Positions 50,207-59,325 of a stretch of 64,000 nucleotides of DNA are shown here, one piece after another. How positions within the stretch are numbered: position 1 is the stretch's first letter; each line of letters starts with the position of its first letter. Position numbers and translations under genes: made by a program. A model generated the notes under the pieces. It was not told the origin of the DNA, ran no database searches, and saw nothing but the letters and a program-made list of their open reading frames with translations. The stretch lies in NCBI RefSeq assembly GCF_017875235.1, contig NZ_JAGGMI010000001.1, positions 1-64,000 of the forward strand. The letters run 5' to 3'. The DNA comes from Asticcacaulis solisilvae (GTDB lineage Bacteria; Pseudomonadota; Alphaproteobacteria; Caulobacterales; Caulobacteraceae).

Positions 50207-52063
50207 ATGAACAACACCGACGACAACCGCAATATGATCTACTTCCTGATCGCCAGCATGGTTCTGCTGTTCGGCTATCAGTTCTTTGTCCTCGGTCCCC
50301 AGCAGAAAAAGCAGCAGGCCGCAGCGCAAGTCGCCGCCGCCGCCGCTTCCAGTTCCTCGGCCGCCAATATTGCCGCAGGCCTTCCGGCTTCCGGTCCGGC
50401 CACGCTGACCACGGCGCAGGCCCTGGCCAGTTCGCCGCGCGTGCCGATCGACACGCCTTCGGTCCGAGGCTCGATCGCGTTGAAGGGCGCCGTGATCGAC
50501 GATCTGCACCTGGTGAAATACCTGCAGAAGCTTGGCAGCAAGGACACGGTCACGCTGCTGAAACCCGCCGGCACCAAGGATGCGCAATATGTCCGTTCGG
50601 GCTTCAACATGCAGAACGTGCCGGGCGCGCCCACGCCGGACACGGTCTGGACGGTGGGTTCGGGCTCTGTCTTGAGCGTGGGCAAGCCAGTCGTGCTGGT
50701 CCATGATGCCGGCAACGGCCTGCGCTTCGAACGCACGCTCAGCATCGACGAAAACTATATGATCACCCAGGCCGACCGCGTCATCAACCGGACCGCGGCG
50801 GCTGCGACCTTTGCGCCTTACGCCATGGTCGTCCGCAACACGGCGCCCAAGCGTTCCTCGGCAGGCGACTACGTCCACCAGGGCACGATGGCGACCTTCT
50901 GCAAGACGCAGGAGGATTGCTCGAAGGGCAAGTACCTCACCAACCAGTCGAAGTTCCACGAACTGGTCAAGGGCAAGGACTTCCGTGAAGGCTCAACGAC
51001 CGGTGGCTGGTACGCCATCACCGAAGAGTACTGGATGGCGGCCGTCATTCCGGACCAGAAGATGGGCGTCAACTACCGCACGCGTTCCGACACGGTTAAC
51101 ACGACCCAGACCTTTACCGCCGGCTATGCCGCCAGCAATTCGATTACCGTGCCGGCCGGCCAGATGTGGAACAGCACGTCGCATATCTTCGCCGGCGCCA
51201 AGCACGACGACCAGTTGAAGGCCTACGAGAAAACGCTCGGCATCCCGCGCTTCTACTGGGCGGTCGACTGGGGTTCGCTGCAGTTCATCACCTACCCCTT
51301 CTACCTGCTTTTGACCTGGCTTTATAAGGCCGTCGGCAATATGGGCCTGGCCATCCTGGCCCTGACCGTCATCGTCAAGGTCGCCTTCTACCCGCTGGCG
51401 CATCGCTCATACGAACAGATGACCAAGCTGCGTCACGTCCAGCAGCGCCTCCAGCCGAAGCTGGATGCCATCAAGAAGAAGTTCCCTGATGACATGCAGA
51501 AGCAGCAGGAAGCAACGATGAAGCTGTACCAGGAGGAGAAGGTCAATCCGATGGCCGGCCTGGGCGGTTGCCTTCCCATGTTGCTGCAGATTCCGGTTTT
51601 CATCTGTCTGTTCAAAGTCCTGCAGATGTCGATCGACATGCGTCACGCACCCTTCTTCGGCTGGATCAAGGACCTGTCGGCACCCGATCCTCTGAGCATC
51701 ATCAACCTGTTCGGCCTTCTGCCCTTCGACCCGGCAACCGTGCCGCTGATCGGCGGCATCCTTGCCGGTCCGCTGCACATCGGCCCCGTCGCCATCCTTT
51801 ACGGCATCAGCATGTGGGCCAGCCAGGAAATGACGCCGATGGCCGGCATCGACCCGATGCAAAAGCGCATCATGTCCTTCATGCCGCTGATCATGATCTT
51901 CTTCTTCTCGCAACTGGCTATCGGGCTGATGATCTACTACTTCTGGAGCAACATCCTCACGATCCTCCAGCAGTACTCGATTTACAAGCGCCTGAAGGTC
52001 GACAACCCGCTTGACGACTTCATCGCCAAGATCACCGGCAAGTCCGAAAAGAAGGCCGCGTGA
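50207..52063 (+). CDS. yidC: Membrane protein insertase YidC
   Basis: 618 residues from ATG at 50207 ([20 protein letters not shown]). The first transmembrane helix is followed by an Ala/Ser-rich linker, then the periplasmic beta domain. The C-terminal insertase core has the helices [70 protein letters not shown]-type segments and [20 protein letters not shown]. It inserts inner-membrane proteins with or without SecYEG. An upstream in-frame extension to 50156 is possible but unlikely. The stop overlaps the engB start by four bases. Confidence 0.95.
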   Translation: MNNTDDNRNMIYFLIASMVLLFGYQFFVLGPQQKKQQAAAQVAAAAASSSSAANIAAGLPASGPATLTTAQALASSPRVPIDTPSVRGSIALKGAVIDDLHLVKYLQKLGSKDTVTLLKPAGTKDAQYVRSGFNMQNVPGAPTPDTVWTVGSGSVLSVGKPVVLVHDAGNGLRFERTLSIDENYMITQADRVINRTAAAATFAPYAMVVRNTAPKRSSAGDYVHQGTMATFCKTQEDCSKGKYLTNQSKFHELVKGKDFREGSTTGGWYAITEEYWMAAVIPDQKMGVNYRTRSDTVNTTQTFTAGYAASNSITVPAGQMWNSTSHIFAGAKHDDQLKAYEKTLGIPRFYWAVDWGSLQFITYPFYLLLTWLYKAVGNMGLAILALTVIVKVAFYPLAHRSYEQMTKLRHVQQRLQPKLDAIKKKFPDDMQKQQEATMKLYQEEKVNPMAGLGGCLPMLLQIPVFICLFKVLQMSIDMRHAPFFGWIKDLSAPDPLSIINLFGLLPFDPATVPLIGGILAGPLHIGPVAILYGISMWASQEMTPMAGIDPMQKRIMSFMPLIMIFFFSQLAIGLMIYYFWSNILTILQQYSIYKRLKVDNPLDDFIAKITGKSEKKAA

Positions 52064-52719
52064 GCGAGGACGCCCCAAAAGACGCGTACGATCCCGAGAC
52101 GCTGGAGCGGGCGCGCGTGCTGTTCGCGCGCCCGGCCACCTTCATCATGGGCGCCGCCAAGGTCGAGCAATTGCCCGACAGCGCCCTGCCCGAGGTCACC
52201 TTCGCTGGCCGGTCCAATGTCGGCAAGTCGAGCCTGATCAACGCCCTGGTCGGCATGAAGGCCCTGGCGCGGGCGTCGAACGAACCCGGGCGGACGCGTG
52301 AGGTCAACTTCTTTCGGGTCGATGACGCCCTGCACCTGGTCGACCTACCTGGCTATGGTTGGGCCAAGGCGTCGAAGGACACGGTCAAGAAGTTCCAGAA
52401 CCTCGGCAAGGCCTATCTGCGCGGCCGGCCGAACCTGCACCGCGCCTACCTGCTGATCGACGCCCGCCATGGATTGAAAGACGTCGACAAGGAGCCGATG
52501 GACGCTCTGGACGTCGCCGCCGTCAGCTACCAGATCGTGTTGACCAAGGCCGACAAGATCAAACCGGCGGAATTGGCCAAGGTCCAGGCCGCTGTGTCCG
52601 AAGGCATCCGCAAGCGTCCCGCCGCGCACCCGGTGGTGCTGGCGACGTCCTCGGAGACGGGCCTTGGGATTGCCGAGTTGCGGGCCGAGATCATGACGGT
52701 TTGCGGGATTTCGCTCTGA
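52060..52719 (+). CDS. engB: Ribosome biogenesis GTPase EngB/YihA
   Basis: 219 residues, GTG start in the overlap GTGA with yidC. G1 [17 protein letters not shown]2 region [13 protein letters not shown]3 [10 protein letters not shown]4 VLTKADKIK and the G5-like [10 protein letters not shown] are all present. Circularly simple TrmE-Era-EngA-YihA GTPase needed for the large ribosomal subunit. Codon use matches its neighbours. Confidence 0.95.
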   Translation: MSEDAPKDAYDPETLERARVLFARPATFIMGAAKVEQLPDSALPEVTFAGRSNVGKSSLINALVGMKALARASNEPGRTREVNFFRVDDALHLVDLPGYGWAKASKDTVKKFQNLGKAYLRGRPNLHRAYLLIDARHGLKDVDKEPMDALDVAAVSYQIVLTKADKIKPAELAKVQAAVSEGIRKRPAAHPVVLATSSETGLGIAELRAEIMTVCGISL

Positions 52720-52724
52720 CAATC

Positions 52725-52768
52725 CGGGGTTTGGGGGCCCAAGAAACGTTTTTGGCCCCACACCCCGA
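52725..52768 (+). terminator. Hairpin between engB and argB
   Basis: GGGG...GGGGGCC pairs imperfectly with GGCCCC...CCCCG around the loop CAAGAAACGTTTTT. There is no T run after it, so termination is uncertain. Confidence 0.4.
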
Positions 52769-52804
52769 TAGACAGGGCCGAACTTCTCCGCTAATGGCGC
52801 GCCC

Positions 52805-53737
52805 ATGAGCACATCCCCCTACACCGATGAAGAAGAAAAAGGCTGGGCGACCGCCAAGACGCTCGCCGAGGCCCTGCCCTATATCCAGATCTACGACCGT
52901 GAAATCGTCGTGATCAAATACGGCGGCCACGCCATGGGCGAAGAAGCCACCGCCAGGCTCTTCGCTTCGGACATCGTGCTCCTGAAACTGCTGGGCATCC
53001 AGCCGGTCGTCGTCCACGGCGGCGGCCCGCAGATCTCGGCCATGCTCGGCCGCGCCGGCGTCAAATCGACCTTCGTCGACGGCCTGCGCGTCACCGACAA
53101 CGCCACGATGGAAATCGCCGAAATGGTGCTGTCGGGCGCGGTCAACAAGGAAATCGCCAACTGGATCACCCGCGCCGGCGCCGAAGCCGACGTCCGCGGC
53201 GTCGGCCTGTCGGGCAAGGACGCCGGCCTCCTGACCGTCGAAAAGGCCACGCGCCTCAAGAAGGACCCGGACAGCATGATCGAACAGATCGTCGACCTGG
53301 GCTTTGTCGGCGAACCCAAGCGCATCGACGACAAGCTGATCCGCACGCTCATCAACGATGCTGAACATGACTATGTGCCGGTCATCGCCCCGATCGGTGT
53401 CTCCGACGAAGGCCAGACCTTCAACATCAATGCCGACACCGTTGCCGGCGCCGTCGCGGGCAAGCTCAACGCCAAGCGCATGCTGTTGCTGACTGACGTG
53501 GTCGGCGTGCTCGATGAGAACAAGGAACTGATCCGCCAGTTGACTCTGTCGGAAGCGCGCAACCTGATCGAAACCGGCGTCGCCGTCGGCGGCATGATCC
53601 CGAAGCTCGAAACCGCCATCGCCGCGGTCGAATCGGGGGTCGAAGCCGTGGTCATCCTCGACGGCCGCCGCCCGCACGCCATGCTGGTCGAACTCTTCAC
53701 GGAGCATGGTGCGGGAACCTTGATCAAGGCGGACTAA
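52805..53737 (+). CDS. argB: Acetylglutamate kinase
   Basis: 310 residues. Amino-acid-kinase motifs: [16 protein letters not shown] (ATP lysine), [58 protein letters not shown] and [20 protein letters not shown]. It phosphorylates N-acetylglutamate in arginine synthesis. The N-terminal extra helix ([20 protein letters not shown]) is found in arginine-inhibited members, so feedback regulation is likely. A palindromic repeat follows the stop. Confidence 0.95.
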   Translation: MSTSPYTDEEEKGWATAKTLAEALPYIQIYDREIVVIKYGGHAMGEEATARLFASDIVLLKLLGIQPVVVHGGGPQISAMLGRAGVKSTFVDGLRVTDNATMEIAEMVLSGAVNKEIANWITRAGAEADVRGVGLSGKDAGLLTVEKATRLKKDPDSMIEQIVDLGFVGEPKRIDDKLIRTLINDAEHDYVPVIAPIGVSDEGQTFNINADTVAGAVAGKLNAKRMLLLTDVVGVLDENKELIRQLTLSEARNLIETGVAVGGMIPKLETAIAAVESGVEAVVILDGRRPHAMLVELFTEHGAGTLIKAD

Positions 53738-53740
53738 AAT

Positions 53741-53890
53741 CCCCTCTCCCCGTTTACGGGGAGAGGGTTATGGTGAGGGGCAAGCCGTCGCCTATCAAAG
53801 ACTCATTTGTGGTTCTTACGTACTGGAATAACTTATGACTTTCACCGTTGCTCTGGTCGATGCCCCTCTCCCCGTAAACGGGGAGAGGGG
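53741..53890. repeat. Inverted palindromic repeat pair
   Basis: CCCCTCTCCCCGTTTACGGG at 53741-53760 and its inverse at 53863-53890 (CCCCTCTCCCCGTAAACGGG) flank about 95 bases of unique sequence. Outer TTTTACCCCC/GGGGTAAAA segments extend the inversion. Same architecture as the element at 47052. It ends nine bases before the HAD gene, so it may influence its translation. Confidence 0.6.
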
Positions 53891-53898
53891 GTAAAATC

Positions 53899-54546
53899 AT
53901 GCCCCCGTCCCTCGCCCACATCACCACCTGGCTTTTCGATCTCGACAACACCCTCTACCCGCACGAATGCGAGGTCATGGCCCTGGTCGAACGCCGCATG
54001 TCGGCCTTCGTGGCGCGGGAAACCGGCCTTAGCCACGACGAAGCCTACGCGCTTCAGAAACGTTATCTCAACGAACACGGCACGACCCTCGCCGGCCTGA
54101 TGGCGCATCACGGCGTGGAACCGCGCCGCTTCCTCGACGAAGTGCACGACGTCTCGCTCGACAGCCTTAATCCTGACTACGCACTGAACGACCTGATTGC
54201 CGCCCTGCCCGGCCGCAAGATCGTCTTCACCAATGGCGACAGCTTCCACGCCGGCCGGCTGCTGACCAAGATGGAAATGGGCGACCTGTTCGACGGCATC
54301 TTCCACCTCGAACACGCTAATTTCATCCCAAAGCCATCGCTCGCCACCTTCGAGCTGATGATGAAGGCCCACGTCGTCAATGGCGCCGACACGGTCTTTT
54401 TCGAAGACAGCCCGCGCAACCTCAAACCCGCCCACGGCCTGGGCATGAAGACCGTCCTCGTCGGCCCCAAGGCGCTCGATAACACTGACATGTTCGTCGA
54501 CTTCCGCAGCCCCTCCCTCAAAGACTTCCTCACCTCTCTCCGGTAA
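53899..54546 (+). CDS. HAD-family phosphatase (pyrimidine 5'-nucleotidase-like)
   Basis: 215 residues. HAD motif I WLFDLDNTLYPHECEVM (nucleophile Asp), motif II IVFTNGDSFHAG, motif III lysine in NFIPKPSLATFELMM and motif IV VFFEDSPRNLKPAHGLGM. The NTLYP variant and helical cap are typical of the pyrimidine 5'-nucleotidase (YjjG/SDT1-like) group. Likely a nucleotide-pool housekeeping enzyme. No Shine-Dalgarno is visible; the GGGGG run of the repeat lies just upstream. Confidence 0.88.
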   Translation: MPPSLAHITTWLFDLDNTLYPHECEVMALVERRMSAFVARETGLSHDEAYALQKRYLNEHGTTLAGLMAHHGVEPRRFLDEVHDVSLDSLNPDYALNDLIAALPGRKIVFTNGDSFHAGRLLTKMEMGDLFDGIFHLEHANFIPKPSLATFELMMKAHVVNGADTVFFEDSPRNLKPAHGLGMKTVLVGPKALDNTDMFVDFRSPSLKDFLTSLR

Positions 54547-54618
54547 TCGTTAAAATTTAACTTGACGCCCGCGTCATCTTGAACGAAGTTCATTGAACAT
54601 CGTTCAAAGGAGATGGTT

Positions 54619-54948
54619 ATGAAGCGTCTGGTTTGTTTTACGATCGTAGCTGCCATGGCTGCTACGCCCGCCTTTGCCCAGGACAGCCTCGGCAATGTGT
54701 CCAAGGCCTCGGGCGACTCCGTCGTCGCGACCGCGCAACTGGCCGAGGCCGGCGTCAAGGTCGTGGTCGGCGTCGTTGCCCTGCCCTTCGTCGCGGTCGG
54801 CACGGTCGCCGAAAGTGGCGGGGCCGCCATTCGCGACTCTGGCCAGGCCGTCTGGGACGAAGCCAACGGCCCACTGGAAATCTCGCCTGAAACCGTCACG
54901 GCACAGCCTGCGCCCAAGGTGCCCTACGACACCACGGACAGGCGATAA
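54619..54948 (+). CDS. Secreted hypothetical protein
   Basis: 109 residues from the second ATG, seven bases after AAGGAGA; the first ATG overlaps the ribosome site. The signal peptide ends at ATPAFAQD. The mature part has a hydrophobic central stretch (VKVVVGVVALPFVAVGTVAE) that could be a membrane hairpin. Family not recognised. The TAATG junction couples it to the DUF2145 gene, so the two probably work together. Confidence 0.65.
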   Translation: MKRLVCFTIVAAMAATPAFAQDSLGNVSKASGDSVVATAQLAEAGVKVVVGVVALPFVAVGTVAESGGAAIRDSGQAVWDEANGPLEISPETVTAQPAPKVPYDTTDRR

Positions 54949-55802
54949 TGCGCGCCTTTCTGCTTGCGGCGGCGGTGCTGGCATCCCAGCCCGCCCTCGC
55001 GCAGGTTGCGAACAATTGGGACGCGCCGCGCGACTCCGAAGCGCAGCCGGTGGCGGATTCGGGCGGCAAGACCAAGGACTGGCGCCCCGCCGCGCTCAAC
55101 GCTGCCTTCGCAAAGCAGATCGAACGCGACCTGGCGTCGCGTCAGGCGCGCCTGGCCATCGTCTTCCGCTCCGGCCGGCCACGCGCCAAACTGCCCGAAG
55201 GCATCCGCTATACCCACGGCGCCTTCTGGGTCTACAGCGAAGTCAAAGGCGCCGACGGCAAGGCCTATAAGGGCTACGCCGTCCACAACCTGTATCAGGG
55301 TGACGGCAAGTCCCTGCCGATCACACGCTCGTATCTCAAGCAAGACTTCCCGATCGACTTCATCTCGGGCGCCGCCGAAGACGATGTCGCCATCATCATC
55401 CCGACGCCCGAAATGCAGCGCCGGCTGATGGCGACCATCGCCTCACCGACCTATGAGACCATGCACGTGGCGGACTATTCGCTGGTGTCGAGCCCGTTCG
55501 ATCCGTCGCGTCAGAACTGCACCGAATTCGTCCTCGACGTCATCGCGGCTTCCGCCTGGCAGACGACATCCTACGCCCAGGTCAAGGCCAACCTGAAGGC
55601 GCATTTCCAGGCGACACCGGTCAGGACCGGGCTGTTCACGCGCGTCTTTGGCCCCATGGTCGATCCGCGCCTGAACCTCGACGATCAAAAGGGCGAGATC
55701 GAAACCGCGACCTATGAAAGCATCAGCGCTTTCATGACGAAAAATCGCTTGAGTGAGACCAGCTATGTCCTGACCCGCTCGGACTGGCACGGCAAAAAAT
55801 GA
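54948..55802 (+). CDS. DUF2145 family secreted protein
   Basis: 284 residues with signal peptide (FLLAAAVLASQPALAQ). Contains RLAIVFRSGRPRAKLPEGIR, THGAFWVYSEVKGADGKAYK, KSLPITRSYLKQDFPIDFIS and the conserved SPFDPSRQNCTEFVLDVIAA segment. The Cys in NCTEF, the His of THGAFW and the Asp of DFPIDF resemble a papain-like NlpC/P60-type arrangement. A cell-wall or peptide hydrolase is plausible but unproven. Its start overlaps the preceding gene's stop. Confidence 0.8.
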   Translation: MRAFLLAAAVLASQPALAQVANNWDAPRDSEAQPVADSGGKTKDWRPAALNAAFAKQIERDLASRQARLAIVFRSGRPRAKLPEGIRYTHGAFWVYSEVKGADGKAYKGYAVHNLYQGDGKSLPITRSYLKQDFPIDFISGAAEDDVAIIIPTPEMQRRLMATIASPTYETMHVADYSLVSSPFDPSRQNCTEFVLDVIAASAWQTTSYAQVKANLKAHFQATPVRTGLFTRVFGPMVDPRLNLDDQKGEIETATYESISAFMTKNRLSETSYVLTRSDWHGKK

Positions 55803-55889
55803 AGGCGTGAGGGCACTTCTGTTTGACATTCGGCGTAACCAAACTATGTCGATGCGCGACAATCAAGAATGCAATCAGGAACCGTCCGC

Positions 55890-56738
55890 ATGTCCGACCT
55901 CGCCGCCTACAAGGATGATATTGAAGCTGCCTGGGAGGCGCGCGACACACTCAATCCGCAGTATCACGGCCCCTATCGGGAGGCGGTGCAAGGCGCGCTC
56001 GACCTGCTCGATTGCGGCCGCTTCCGCGTTGCCGACAAGCTGGACGGCAAGTGGCACACCAATGAATGGCTGAAGAAGGCCGTGCTGCTCAGCTTCCGCC
56101 TGAACGGCAACCACCTGATGCACACCGGCCGCGGCCTGTTCGAACAGGCGCCGATCGGCCCTTACTGGGACAAGGTGCCCAACAAGTTCGCCAAGTGGAG
56201 CGAAAAGGACTACCAGGAATCCGGCTTCCGTTCGGTGCCCGGCGCCGTCGTGCGCGCCGGCGCCTATATCGCCAAGAACGTCGTGCTGATGCCGTCCTTC
56301 GTCAATATCGGCGCCTATGTCGATGAAGGCACCATGGTCGATACCTGGACCACCGTCGGCAGTTGCGCCCAGATCGGCAAGAACGTCCACCTGTCCGGCG
56401 GCGTCGGCATCGGCGGCGTCCTGGAGCCGCTGCAGGCGACCCCGACCATCATCGAAGACGACTGCTTTATCGGCGCGCGTTCCGAAGTCGCCGAAGGCGT
56501 CATTGTCGAACAGGGTTCGGTGCTCTCGATGGGCGTCTATCTCGGTCAGTCGACCAAGATTGTCGACCGCGCCACGGGCGAAATCTTCATGGGCCGGGTG
56601 CCGGCCTACAGCGTCGTCGTGCCGGGCTCCCTGCCCGATCCGAAGGGCGGCCCGTCGCTCTACTGCGCCGTCATCGTCAAGCGCGTCGATGCCCGCACGC
56701 GTTCGAAGACCGGCATCAACGAACTCTTGAGGGACTAA
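55890..56738 (+). CDS. dapD: 2,3,4,5-tetrahydropyridine-2,6-dicarboxylate N-succinyltransferase
   Basis: 282 residues from ATG at 55890. The N-terminal helical domain ([20 protein letters not shown]) is followed by a left-handed beta helix of hexapeptide repeats ([60 protein letters not shown]) and the C-terminal lid. The catalytic Asp is in the [11 protein letters not shown] segment. Lysine and cell-wall diaminopimelate synthesis by the succinylase route. The repeat copy B starts directly after its stop. Confidence 0.96.
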   Translation: MSDLAAYKDDIEAAWEARDTLNPQYHGPYREAVQGALDLLDCGRFRVADKLDGKWHTNEWLKKAVLLSFRLNGNHLMHTGRGLFEQAPIGPYWDKVPNKFAKWSEKDYQESGFRSVPGAVVRAGAYIAKNVVLMPSFVNIGAYVDEGTMVDTWTTVGSCAQIGKNVHLSGGVGIGGVLEPLQATPTIIEDDCFIGARSEVAEGVIVEQGSVLSMGVYLGQSTKIVDRATGEIFMGRVPAYSVVVPGSLPDPKGGPSLYCAVIVKRVDARTRSKTGINELLRD

Positions 56739-56840
56739 GAGCAATGTGCGAAAAAGTGTGCAGCGGTTTTTCGCAAGACATCGCGACCAAGCAAAAAAAC
56801 AGAGCAAGGCGCGCGATTGATTTCAATCGCGTGACGCTCT
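56739..56840 (+). repeat. Dispersed 3'-end stem-loop repeat, copy B, with AGAGC palindrome
   Basis: GAGCAATGTGCGAAAAAGTG begins right after the dapD stop; CAGCGGTTTTTCGCAAGACA and TCGCGACCAAGCAAAAAAAC follow. GCGAAAAA pairs with TTTTTCGC. A second hairpin (CGCGATTGA/CAATCGCG inside AGAGC/GCTCT, 56801-56840) completes a composite element, similar to the one at 61146-61250. Confidence 0.75.
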
Positions 56841-56841
56841 G

Positions 56842-57336
56842 ATGGACGCGGCCACACTCGAAGCCCTGGCCGCGTTTCCGGACCGGCTCGAAGCCCACTA
56901 CGCGGCGGTTCCAGACGGCTATCAGCTGTGGACGCCGCCGTCATGGGCGACCTGTCCCAGCGAGCATTTCCCAGCGCTGGAACAGCTCTGCCATATCCGC
57001 GATATCGAAATCGACGGCTATCACGTACGGCTGGTGCGAACGCTGAAGGAAGATACGCCTTACCTGGCCGGTGTCGATGGTGATCGCCTGCGCATCGAAC
57101 GCGCCTATGCCGAGGCCCACGCGCCGAATGTGCTCAGGGCTATCCGCACCGCGCGTGAGGAAACGCTGGAGGTTCTGGGTACGGTATCGCAGGCGCAATG
57201 GGCGCGGCCGGCGGTCTTCGAGGACTATGGCACCACGACTCTGCGCGGCCTGGTGCATTACCTGTGCAGCCACGATTTGCAGCACCTGGCCGGGCTGCAA
57301 TGGCTGTGTGGTCAGATCGCCAGCCATCCCGCCTAA
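56842..57336 (+). CDS. DinB-like four-helix protein
   Basis: 164 residues. FPALEQLCHIRDIEIDGYHV places the first His and Asp as in the DinB/DUF664 superfamily, and LVHYLCSHDLQHLAGLQWLC supplies the last His residues; these are the usual metal ligands. Members are stress-induced thiol transferases or of unknown function. It begins one base after the repeat and converges on the SDR gene (four-base overlap). Confidence 0.75.
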   Translation: MDAATLEALAAFPDRLEAHYAAVPDGYQLWTPPSWATCPSEHFPALEQLCHIRDIEIDGYHVRLVRTLKEDTPYLAGVDGDRLRIERAYAEAHAPNVLRAIRTAREETLEVLGTVSQAQWARPAVFEDYGTTTLRGLVHYLCSHDLQHLAGLQWLCGQIASHPA

Positions 57337-58055
57337 AGCTTGGCGAGCCGTCCGCCGTCTACGCGCAAGGTTTCGCCGGTGATGAAGCGGGCCTCGTCGC
57401 TGAGCAGGAAGGCAGCCGCCGCCGCGACATCTTCGGGCAGACCAACATCGGCCGGCGCCAGAACCTCCAGACCGGCCTTGATGTTCGGACTTTCGCGCAA
57501 CATCGGCGTATCGATGGCGCCCGGTGCAATGCCATTGACGCGCAATCCCTTGGCCTGGCCCTCGATCGACGCCGTGCGCGCCAGGGAATTCAGCGCGGCC
57601 TTGGCGGCGGCGTAGGGCCCGACCCTCGCCGAGGTCTGCCAGGCATGGATGCTCGACACGTAGACCAGGGAACCGCCGGCCGGCATGCGCCCGAAGGCCA
57701 GGCTGGTAAGATAAGCCACCGACAGGAAGTTGACGCCCACCAATGCCGACCAGTCGGAAGGCGATATCTCTTCCAGGTTCTTGTAGATCATCTGGCCGGC
57801 GACCGAGACAACGTGATGGATCGGTCCCATCCGGCCTTCGGCCATCTCGTAGACCGCCGCAACCGCTTCGGCGTCCGCGACATCGACGCCGAAGCCCTGG
57901 GCGCCCGGCAGCTTTTCCGCCGCCGCCATCGCCCGGTCCTCATAGCGGTCGAGCAGGACCACGCGCGCGCCCTCTGCTGTAAGACGTTCAGCGATGGCGA
58001 AGCCGATGGCGCCGGCGCCACCCGTGATCAGCGCTGTTCTACCGTCAAAACGCAT
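57333..58055 (-). CDS. Short-chain dehydrogenase/reductase (SDR)
   Basis: 240 residues from the ATG that overlaps the preceding stop (TAATG); a longer start at 58061 is also possible. NAD(P)-binding TGGAGAIGFAIAERL, the DVADAEAV acid segment, the catalytic Ser/Tyr/Lys in YVSSIHAWQTSARVGPYAAA and AKAALNS, and the C-terminal TGETLRVDGGR are typical classical SDR. With galactonate dehydratase next to it, it may oxidise a sugar or sugar acid of the same pathway (for example galactose or its lactone). The substrate is inferred from context only. Confidence 0.82.
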   Translation of the reverse strand: MRFDGRTALITGGAGAIGFAIAERLTAEGARVVLLDRYEDRAMAAAEKLPGAQGFGVDVADAEAVAAVYEMAEGRMGPIHHVVSVAGQMIYKNLEEISPSDWSALVGVNFLSVAYLTSLAFGRMPAGGSLVYVSSIHAWQTSARVGPYAAAKAALNSLARTASIEGQAKGLRVNGIAPGAIDTPMLRESPNIKAGLEVLAPADVGLPEDVAAAAAFLLSDEARFITGETLRVDGGRLAKL

Positions 58056-59203
58056 TACCATTCCCGCAAACCTCCGTCCGCGCCGCGCCAGGCCGGATTG
58101 CGCCACCTGTGGCCGTCGCGCGCCGCTTGGCGGACCTTGTCTTCATCGATGATGATGCCCAAGCCTGCGCCCATCGGCACGGCGACGTGGCCGTCCGTCA
58201 CGTCGAACACCGAAGCATCCGTCACATAGGTCAGCAGGTCGTGTTCGCGGTCATTGTAGTGAATGCCCAGCGACATTTCCTGGATGACGAAGTTGGGCGT
58301 CGCCGCCGCGACCTGAAGGCATGCCGCCAGGGCAATCGGTCCCAGCGGGCAGTGCGGCGCCAGTGCCACATCATAGGCTTCGGCCAGGCTTGCGATGCGC
58401 CGCACCTCGGAAATGCCGCCGGCGTGCGACAGGTCGGGTTGGAGGATATCGACGGAAGCGGCCTCCAGGAACGGCTTGCAGTCCCAGCGGCTGTAGAGCC
58501 GTTCGCCCAGGGCGATCGGCAGTGAGGTCAGGCGCGACAGTTGTGCGATGGCTTCGGGGTGCTCGCTCAACAGCGGTTCCTCGATGAATAGCGGCCCGAG
58601 CGGCTCCAGTTTGACGGCCAGTTGCTTGGCCATCGCCTTGTGCACGCGGCCGTGGAAGTCGATGCCGGTATCCATGCCGAGCGCGCGCACGGCCTGAACG
58701 CGTTCGACGGTGGCATCGAGGGCGCGCGGCGAATCGAGCCAGTTCAGGTCTTCCGTGCCGTTCATCTTGACGGCCTTGAAGCCCTGGGACTTGCGGAGCT
58801 TTGCCGCATCTTCGACGTCCGAAGGCCGGTCGCCGCCGATCCAGGCATAGACGGCGATGCGATCGCGCACCTGTCCGCCCAGCAGTTGCCACACCGGCAC
58901 CCCCAGCTTTTGGCCCTTCAAATCCCACAGGGCCTGGTCCAGTCCCGACAGGGCCGACATCAGCACCGGCCCGCCACGATAGAAACCCAGGCGGTAGGCG
59001 GTCTGCCAGACGTCCTCGATGCGTTCGGGATCGGTGTTGAGGAAGCGGTCACGCAGGGATTCAAACGCGCCCTCGACCGCCTCGGCGTGGCCTTCCAGCG
59101 ACGCCTCGCCCCACCCGATACGCCCTTCGGCCGTCTCGACGCGCACGAACAGCCAGCGCGGCGGCACCAGAAAGGTTTCAATTTGGGTGATGACGTCGGT
59201 CAT
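58055..59203 (-). CDS. dgoD: D-galactonate dehydratase (enolase superfamily)
   Basis: 382 residues, the same length as E. coli DgoD and collinear with it from memory: LVPPRWLFVRVETAEGRIGW, YRLGFYRGGPVLMSALSGLD, AVYAWIGGDRPSDVEDA. Metal ligands and bases: GIDFHGRVHKAM (Asp and His), LFIEEPLL (Glu), ALGERLYSRWD (Glu), SHAGGISEVRRI and LAPHCPLGPIALAACL (His). It converts D-galactonate to 2-keto-3-deoxygalactonate. First gene of a two-gene operon with the SDR, divergent from a sugar porter gene. Related acid-sugar dehydratases cannot be excluded. Confidence 0.85.
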   Translation of the reverse strand: MTDVITQIETFLVPPRWLFVRVETAEGRIGWGEASLEGHAEAVEGAFESLRDRFLNTDPERIEDVWQTAYRLGFYRGGPVLMSALSGLDQALWDLKGQKLGVPVWQLLGGQVRDRIAVYAWIGGDRPSDVEDAAKLRKSQGFKAVKMNGTEDLNWLDSPRALDATVERVQAVRALGMDTGIDFHGRVHKAMAKQLAVKLEPLGPLFIEEPLLSEHPEAIAQLSRLTSLPIALGERLYSRWDCKPFLEAASVDILQPDLSHAGGISEVRRIASLAEAYDVALAPHCPLGPIALAACLQVAAATPNFVIQEMSLGIHYNDREHDLLTYVTDASVFDVTDGHVAVPMGAGLGIIIDEDKVRQAARDGHRWRNPAWRGADGGLREW

Positions 59204-59325
59204 GTGGCGATGTCCCTGTCTGTGTGTTCTCAGTATGTAAGACGCGTAGCCATTGCTTTTCCGCTTGGGAAAAACAGGCTATCAAATGTGAAATACGAAA
59301 AAATCATACAAAAGGAAATGCCCCC

